Of a DNA stretch of 54,859 nucleotides, positions 51,848-54,859 are shown piece by piece. The stretch's first letter is position 1. Each line of letters opens with the position of its first letter. A program made the position numbers and the translations under genes. The notes below the pieces were generated by a model that did no database searches, was not told the DNA's origin, and was given only the letters and a program-made list of their open reading frames with translations. The stretch is taken from the NCBI GenBank assembly GCA_012838065.1, contig DUPY01000026.1:1-54859 (forward strand), in the 5' to 3' direction. The DNA comes from Acholeplasma sp. (GTDB taxonomy: Bacteria > Bacillota_I > Bacilli_A > Acholeplasmatales > Acholeplasmataceae).

Positions 51848-52696
51848 ATGGACGGTATATTATTTGTTGACAAACCCGTGGGACTTACATCCCACGATGT
51901 TGTCTATAAAATCAAAAGACAATTTAAGAGTCCAAAAGTTGGACATACAGGCACATTAGATCCGTTTGCATCGGGTCTTTTGATTGTTTGTTTGGGGAAA
52001 GCTACGAAATTAGCGCATATTTTTCAAAATGCAGATAAGGCATATGATGCTACCATAACATTTGGTAAATTTTATGATACATATGATGTTACTGGTACTC
52101 TAGTTCAAGAAAAAGAAGTTTCACTTACAAAAGAAGCTGTTTTAAAAGTATTAGGTAATTATAAGAAAACCTATTTACAAGAACCGCCAATGTATTCTGC
52201 AATCAAGGTTGATGGAAAAAAATTGTATGATTTGGCGCGCGAAGGTATTACAATCAAGCGTGAACTAAGAGAAGTTACAATTTTTGAACTTAAACTAAAT
52301 GAAATGATATCAAATGATGAAATATCGATTTCGACAGATGTATCAAAAGGCACATATATTCGTAGTCTTGCTGTAGATATTGCACAGAGTTTGGGTACAA
52401 TTGGTGCGTTAAAAACACTCAGAAGAACAAGGGTTGGAAAGTATTCAGTTTGTGATGCTAAACCTTTGAGTGAGCTCAGTGAAAATGATATTTATAAATT
52501 AGAGGATTTACTTAAAACATTTCCCAAATTGGTTGTAAATGACTATTTAGTCCATTTAGCAAAAAATGGAACATACTTTGATGAAAGGCAAATAGAAACG
52601 GAAGAACCATTTGTCGTTTATAATGAAAGTGATGAACTTATTGCTTACTATGAACCTATTGACAAATTTAAATATAAACCCGTTTTAATACTGTAG
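51848..52696 (+). CDS. truB: tRNA pseudouridine-55 synthase
   Basis: Forms pseudouridine 55 in the T loop of tRNAs. N-terminal DGILFVDKPVGLTSHDVV, the catalytic aspartate in GHTGTLDPFASGLLIV, EPPMYSAIKVDGKKLYDLAREG and KGTYIRSLAVDIA are classical. I start at ATG 51848 (282 residues); a GTG at 51842 that overlaps the trxA stop is an alternative, and no ribosome site separates the options. It is followed by ribF, the usual Firmicute order. Confidence 0.95.
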   Translation: MDGILFVDKPVGLTSHDVVYKIKRQFKSPKVGHTGTLDPFASGLLIVCLGKATKLAHIFQNADKAYDATITFGKFYDTYDVTGTLVQEKEVSLTKEAVLKVLGNYKKTYLQEPPMYSAIKVDGKKLYDLAREGITIKRELREVTIFELKLNEMISNDEISISTDVSKGTYIRSLAVDIAQSLGTIGALKTLRRTRVGKYSVCDAKPLSELSENDIYKLEDLLKTFPKLVVNDYLVHLAKNGTYFDERQIETEEPFVVYNESDELIAYYEPIDKFKYKPVLIL

Positions 52697-52699
52697 ACT

Positions 52700-53593
52700 A
52701 TGAAAGCTATCAATTATAAGAAACTTAATAATAATGATCCAGTAACACTTACGATTGGCAATTTTGACGGCGTTCATAAAGGCCATCAAAAACTTGTTGA
52801 ACTTAATGTAAGTTTTAAGGATTCAAAAAATGTTGTTATGACTTTTGATCCTCATCCAGTATCGGTTTTTACGAAAAATGCATTTTATACCCTTTCAAAC
52901 AATCAACAAAAAACAGAGATATTAAAATCTCTTGGCATTGATGAAGTTTGGATTATAGAGTTCAACAAAACATTTAGTCAACTATCTGTAGAAGCTTTTA
53001 TTGATTTTTTAAAGAAAAACCATGTGATACGTATGGTTGTGGGCGAAGATTTCCGCTTTGGATATCAAGGTAAGGGGAGAATCGATGATTTAAAAAAGTA
53101 TTTTGAAGTTGTTGTGTTAAGCGACCAAATTGTTGATCAAATGCGCATCTCAAGTTCACATGTTAGAAATTTACTTATAGAAGGTAATATCGCACATGCA
53201 AATGAACTTTTAAGCCGACCGTATGCCATTGAGGGCATTGTTATTCATGGTGATAAAGTTGGACGTACGATTGGTTTTCCAACAGCAAATATCGATTATG
53301 AAAATTATTTATTACCAAAAAATGGTATCTATTATGGTAAAATACACATTGAAGAAAAAATTTATGATGGTTTAATTAATATTGGTAACAACCCAACAAT
53401 TAACTATCAGGTTAAAAAACGATTTGAAGTCTATATACTTGACTTCAATGAAACGATTTATGGTAAACGCGTAAAAATTGAATTGCTTAAGTATTTAAGA
53501 CCAGAAGCTAAATTTAATTCCAAAGAGGAACTAATTCAACAAATGGAAAAAGATAAAGAACAAGCATTGTTGTTACGCAAAGCAAATTTATGA
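52700..53593 (+). CDS. ribF: Bifunctional riboflavin kinase/FAD synthetase
   Basis: Makes FMN and FAD from riboflavin, needed by the flavoenzymes of this window (AhpF-like reductase, nitroreductase). The N-terminal adenylyltransferase has TIGNFDGVHKGHQKL and RISSSHVRNLL; the C-terminal kinase has GRTIGFPTANI and NIGNNPTI. Length is 297. It starts 3 bases after truB. Its stop TGA is part of the extended -10 box of darA. Confidence 0.95.
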   Translation: MKAINYKKLNNNDPVTLTIGNFDGVHKGHQKLVELNVSFKDSKNVVMTFDPHPVSVFTKNAFYTLSNNQQKTEILKSLGIDEVWIIEFNKTFSQLSVEAFIDFLKKNHVIRMVVGEDFRFGYQGKGRIDDLKKYFEVVVLSDQIVDQMRISSSHVRNLLIEGNIAHANELLSRPYAIEGIVIHGDKVGRTIGFPTANIDYENYLLPKNGIYYGKIHIEEKIYDGLINIGNNPTINYQVKKRFEVYILDFNETIYGKRVKIELLKYLRPEAKFNSKEELIQQMEKDKEQALLLRKANL

Positions 53594-53599
53594 TACAAT
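53570..53599 (+). promoter_or_regulatory. Promoter of darA
   Basis: TTGTTA, 18 bases, TACAAT preceded by TGA, almost the same layout as the thiT promoter; the TGA is the ribF stop codon. Confidence 0.6.
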
Positions 53600-53630
53600 G
53601 AATGTATCAAAGGAAATGTGAGGTAAGATT

Positions 53631-53954
53631 ATGAAACTAGTGATTGCGATCATCTCAAATGATGATGCGAATAAAGTACAGAAAGGCTTAGTGGATCAGA
53701 AGTTTTTTGCAACTAGATTGCAAACAACAGGTGGTTTTTTACGTGCGGGAAACGCAACATTCATGATTGGTGTTAACGATGAAAAAGTAGATAAAGTTAT
53801 AGAAATTATCGAAAAGTATAGTAAAAAACGTACAAAACTTGTACCAAACACCATTGTCAATGAGTTTGGCGCATTTTCTTCACTACCAACAGAAGTTGAA
53901 GTTGGCGGTGCAACCGTATTTATTATCAACGTTGATCAATTTATGAAAATTTAG
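53631..53954 (+). CDS. darA: PII-like cyclic di-AMP receptor DarA
   Basis: A 107-residue PII-like protein: MKLVIAIISNDDANKVQKGL, then FFATRLQTTGGFLRAGNATFM, which carries the c-di-AMP contact residues of the family, and GGATVFIINVDQF at the end. It matches DarA/PstA (YaaQ) of Firmicutes rather than nitrogen-type PII proteins, which have a different T loop. The downstream target is unknown. It implies c-di-AMP signalling; no cyclase is in the window. Ribosome site GAGGT. Confidence 0.92.
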   Translation: MKLVIAIISNDDANKVQKGLVDQKFFATRLQTTGGFLRAGNATFMIGVNDEKVDKVIEIIEKYSKKRTKLVPNTIVNEFGAFSSLPTEVEVGGATVFIINVDQFMKI

Positions 53955-53982
53955 TTGCATTTTATAAAAAAAATGCTATAAT
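53955..53982 (+). promoter_or_regulatory. Promoter of rpsO
   Basis: TTGCAT, 16 bases, TATAAT preceded by TGC (extended -10). Confidence 0.65.
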
Positions 53983-53988
53983 ATTAAA

Positions 53989-54041
53989 GTCGGTGACAAG
54001 GTTTAGGGCATAATCCCTTTACTTTAGTTATTTGAAAGGAG
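53989..54041 (+). ncRNA. Candidate S15-binding leader of rpsO
   Basis: The leader can fold in two exclusive ways: AGGG/CCCT around CATAAT (54005-54018), or CCTTT (54016-54020) with AAAGG (54035-54039), which hides the ribosome site. This is the layout expected of autoregulation by S15, known for rpsO leaders of several bacteria. The fold is manual and S15 binding is inferred. Confidence 0.4.
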
Positions 54042-54050
54042 ATAAGAATA

Positions 54051-54320
54051 ATGGCTTTATCAAAAGAACAAAAGCAAGCGATCGTTAAAGAATATCAACT
54101 TAAAGATGGCGACACTGGTTCACCAGAAGTTCAAGTGGCAATTTTAACTACTGAAATTAACCAATTGAATGAGCATCTTCAAGTTCATAAACACGATTTC
54201 CATTCACGTCGTGGACTTTACATGAAAGTCGGCGCTAGACGTAGAATGCTTCAGTACTTAAAAGATACTGATGTGAAACGCTATCAAGCATTAATCGAAA
54301 AATTAGGATTACGTCGCTAA
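54051..54320 (+). CDS. rpsO: 30S ribosomal protein S15
   Basis: An 89-residue primary 16S rRNA-binding protein; [20 protein letters not shown] and the N-terminal [13 protein letters not shown] are invariant family segments. Ribosome site AAAGGAG. It is followed by a terminator and then pnp, the order found in most bacteria. Confidence 0.98.
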   Translation: MALSKEQKQAIVKEYQLKDGDTGSPEVQVAILTTEINQLNEHLQVHKHDFHSRRGLYMKVGARRRMLQYLKDTDVKRYQALIEKLGLRR

Positions 54321-54350
54321 AAGGATTGCTTCGGCAATCTTTTTTTTATT
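54319..54350 (+). terminator. Terminator after rpsO
   Basis: GATTGC pairs with GCAATC around a TTCG tetraloop, followed by eight T. Confidence 0.9.
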
Positions 54351-54412
54351 TAAAAACATGATATGATATTTTTTCCATAATGCATGTTTTTGTATACTTT
54401 TAACTATTTTTA

Positions 54413-54421
54413 TGGTATTAT
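54413..54421 (+). promoter_or_regulatory. Extended -10 promoter of pnp
   Basis: TGGTATTAT; no good -35 box. The leader of about 55 bases that follows is AT-rich and shows no clear hairpin. Confidence 0.45.
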
Positions 54422-54483
54422 GAATAATGTTAATAATATAAAAGATTAATAAATACGTATAAAATGAAGGAGATTTTATATAC

Positions 54484-54859
54484 ATGTCAAAAAGAGTATT
54501 TCAAACAACGGTTGGTGGCAGACCATTAATCGTTGAAGTTGGTGAAATGGCAAAACAAGCTAATGCATCAGCTTTAGTTCGCTACGGCGATACAACGATT
54601 TTAAGCGTTGTAACATCAAAAAATGAACCATCTACAGGTGATTTCTTTCCACTGATGGTTATTTATCAAGAAAGATTGTATGCTGCAGGTAAAATTCCTG
54701 GAGGTTTTTTAAGAAGAGAAGGACGTCCTTCTGAACACGAAACATTAACATCAAGATTAATCGATCGACCAATTCGTCCATTATTTGATGAAGGCTTTAG
54801 AAATGAAGTTCAAATCGTAAATACCGTATTAAGTAGTGATCCTACATGCCCACCAGAAA
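54484..54859 (+). CDS. pnp: Polynucleotide phosphorylase (N-terminal part)
   Basis: 3' to 5' exoribonuclease and RNA polymerase. The first 125 residues are in the window and the gene runs off the end. The first RNase PH domain is clear: [49 protein letters not shown] and [11 protein letters not shown]. The ATG is preceded by AAGGAG about 11 bases upstream. Together with RNase J it represents the RNA decay machinery. Confidence 0.96.
   Translation, partial: MSKRVFQTTVGGRPLIVEVGEMAKQANASALVRYGDTTILSVVTSKNEPSTGDFFPLMVIYQERLYAAGKIPGGFLRREGRPSEHETLTSRLIDRPIRPLFDEGFRNEVQIVNTVLSSDPTCPPE

Noticed and set aside
53631-53954. Nitrogen regulatory PII protein
   Set aside because: The loop and terminal segments match the c-di-AMP receptor DarA, not GlnB/GlnK.
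53956-53975. Terminator after darA
   Set aside because: GCATTTT/AAAATGC can pair, but no T run follows and the sequence is part of the rpsO promoter.
1-54859. Mycoplasma-type code with TGA as tryptophan
   Set aside because: Conserved tryptophans use TGG and several genes end at TGA with correct length.
1-54859. CRISPR array, insertion sequence, prophage, defence island, tRNA or rRNA gene
   Set aside because: No regularly spaced repeats, transposase, integrase or phage proteins were seen, and no tRNA-like T-arm sequence with a matching acceptor stem was noticed by eye.

Overview
The window is a compact, AT-rich, almost fully coding piece of a bacterial chromosome. TGA is a normal stop (for example the ends of dtd at 41322-41324 and ribF at 53591-53593) and tryptophan is TGG, so the code is standard. 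The gene set combines Firmicute-type synteny (ylmE-sepF-ileS; hisS-aspS behind a T-box; mutS2; truB-ribF; rpsO-pnp) with FtsZ and SepF but no murein synthesis genes in the division cluster. Nucleotide salvage and cofactor import are prominent. This fits a wall-less Acholeplasma-like mollicute best; the assignment is inference from gene content. I saw no insertion sequence, prophage, CRISPR array, rRNA or tRNA. Only one gene-free stretch reaches about 300 bases, the thiT leader at 31637-31938, and it is filled by a promoter, a TPP riboswitch and a terminator. The next longest, 6163-6438, holds two terminators and otherwise nothing I can name.

Layout. 1-6162: end of an OsmC-like protein, a MetNIQ-type ABC importer, an RluF-like pseudouridine synthase, a two-gene split AhpF-like redox system behind a CsoR/CstR-like operator, and an AI-2E-family membrane protein. 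6400-10000: nitroreductase, MutY without its Fe-S ligands, and a queuosine salvage pair (queT behind a preQ1-I-type riboswitch, divergent from a Tgt without its zinc ligands). 10000-16630: ftsZ, ychF, yggS/ylmE, sepF, ileS, surE. 16650-22000: an unknown protein, a YczE-like membrane protein, deoC-deoD and an M16 peptidase pair. 22100-27200: short SSB, then SGNH hydrolase-pepV-thyA-folA-plsC. 27240-31640: PhnA-like protein, phosphatase, pyrimidine nucleoside phosphorylase, and a four-gene operon of NfeD and a stomatin-type protein with two unknowns. 31740-38100: TPP riboswitch-thiT, recU, rnjA, a GntR-controlled ABC exporter, rarA. 38110-47300: apt-rsh-dtd, then T-box-hisS-aspS-msrA-dCMP deaminase-PDZ/Lon protease-membrane protein-lspA-rluD. 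48200-54859: rnhC, mutS2, trxA-truB-ribF, darA, rpsO and the start of pnp.

How it works together. Several genes serve import or salvage: thiT for thiamine, queT for queuosine precursor, MetNIQ for methionine or a related amino acid, and deoC, deoD, pdp, apt, surE, thyA and dCMP deaminase for nucleosides. At least four RNA regulators are visible: preQ1-I, TPP, T-box and a candidate S15 leader. Rsh and the c-di-AMP receptor DarA indicate (p)ppGpp and c-di-AMP signalling. The most unusual observations are the parallel loss of metal ligands in the neighbouring MutY and Tgt, a very compact T-box whose specifier region GACAC can be read as Asp or His codon in front of hisS-aspS, the split AhpF pair with its operator, and a long perfect inverted repeat around the promoter of the GntR-ABC operon. 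I found no large undescribed multi-gene system; most of the window is core genome.
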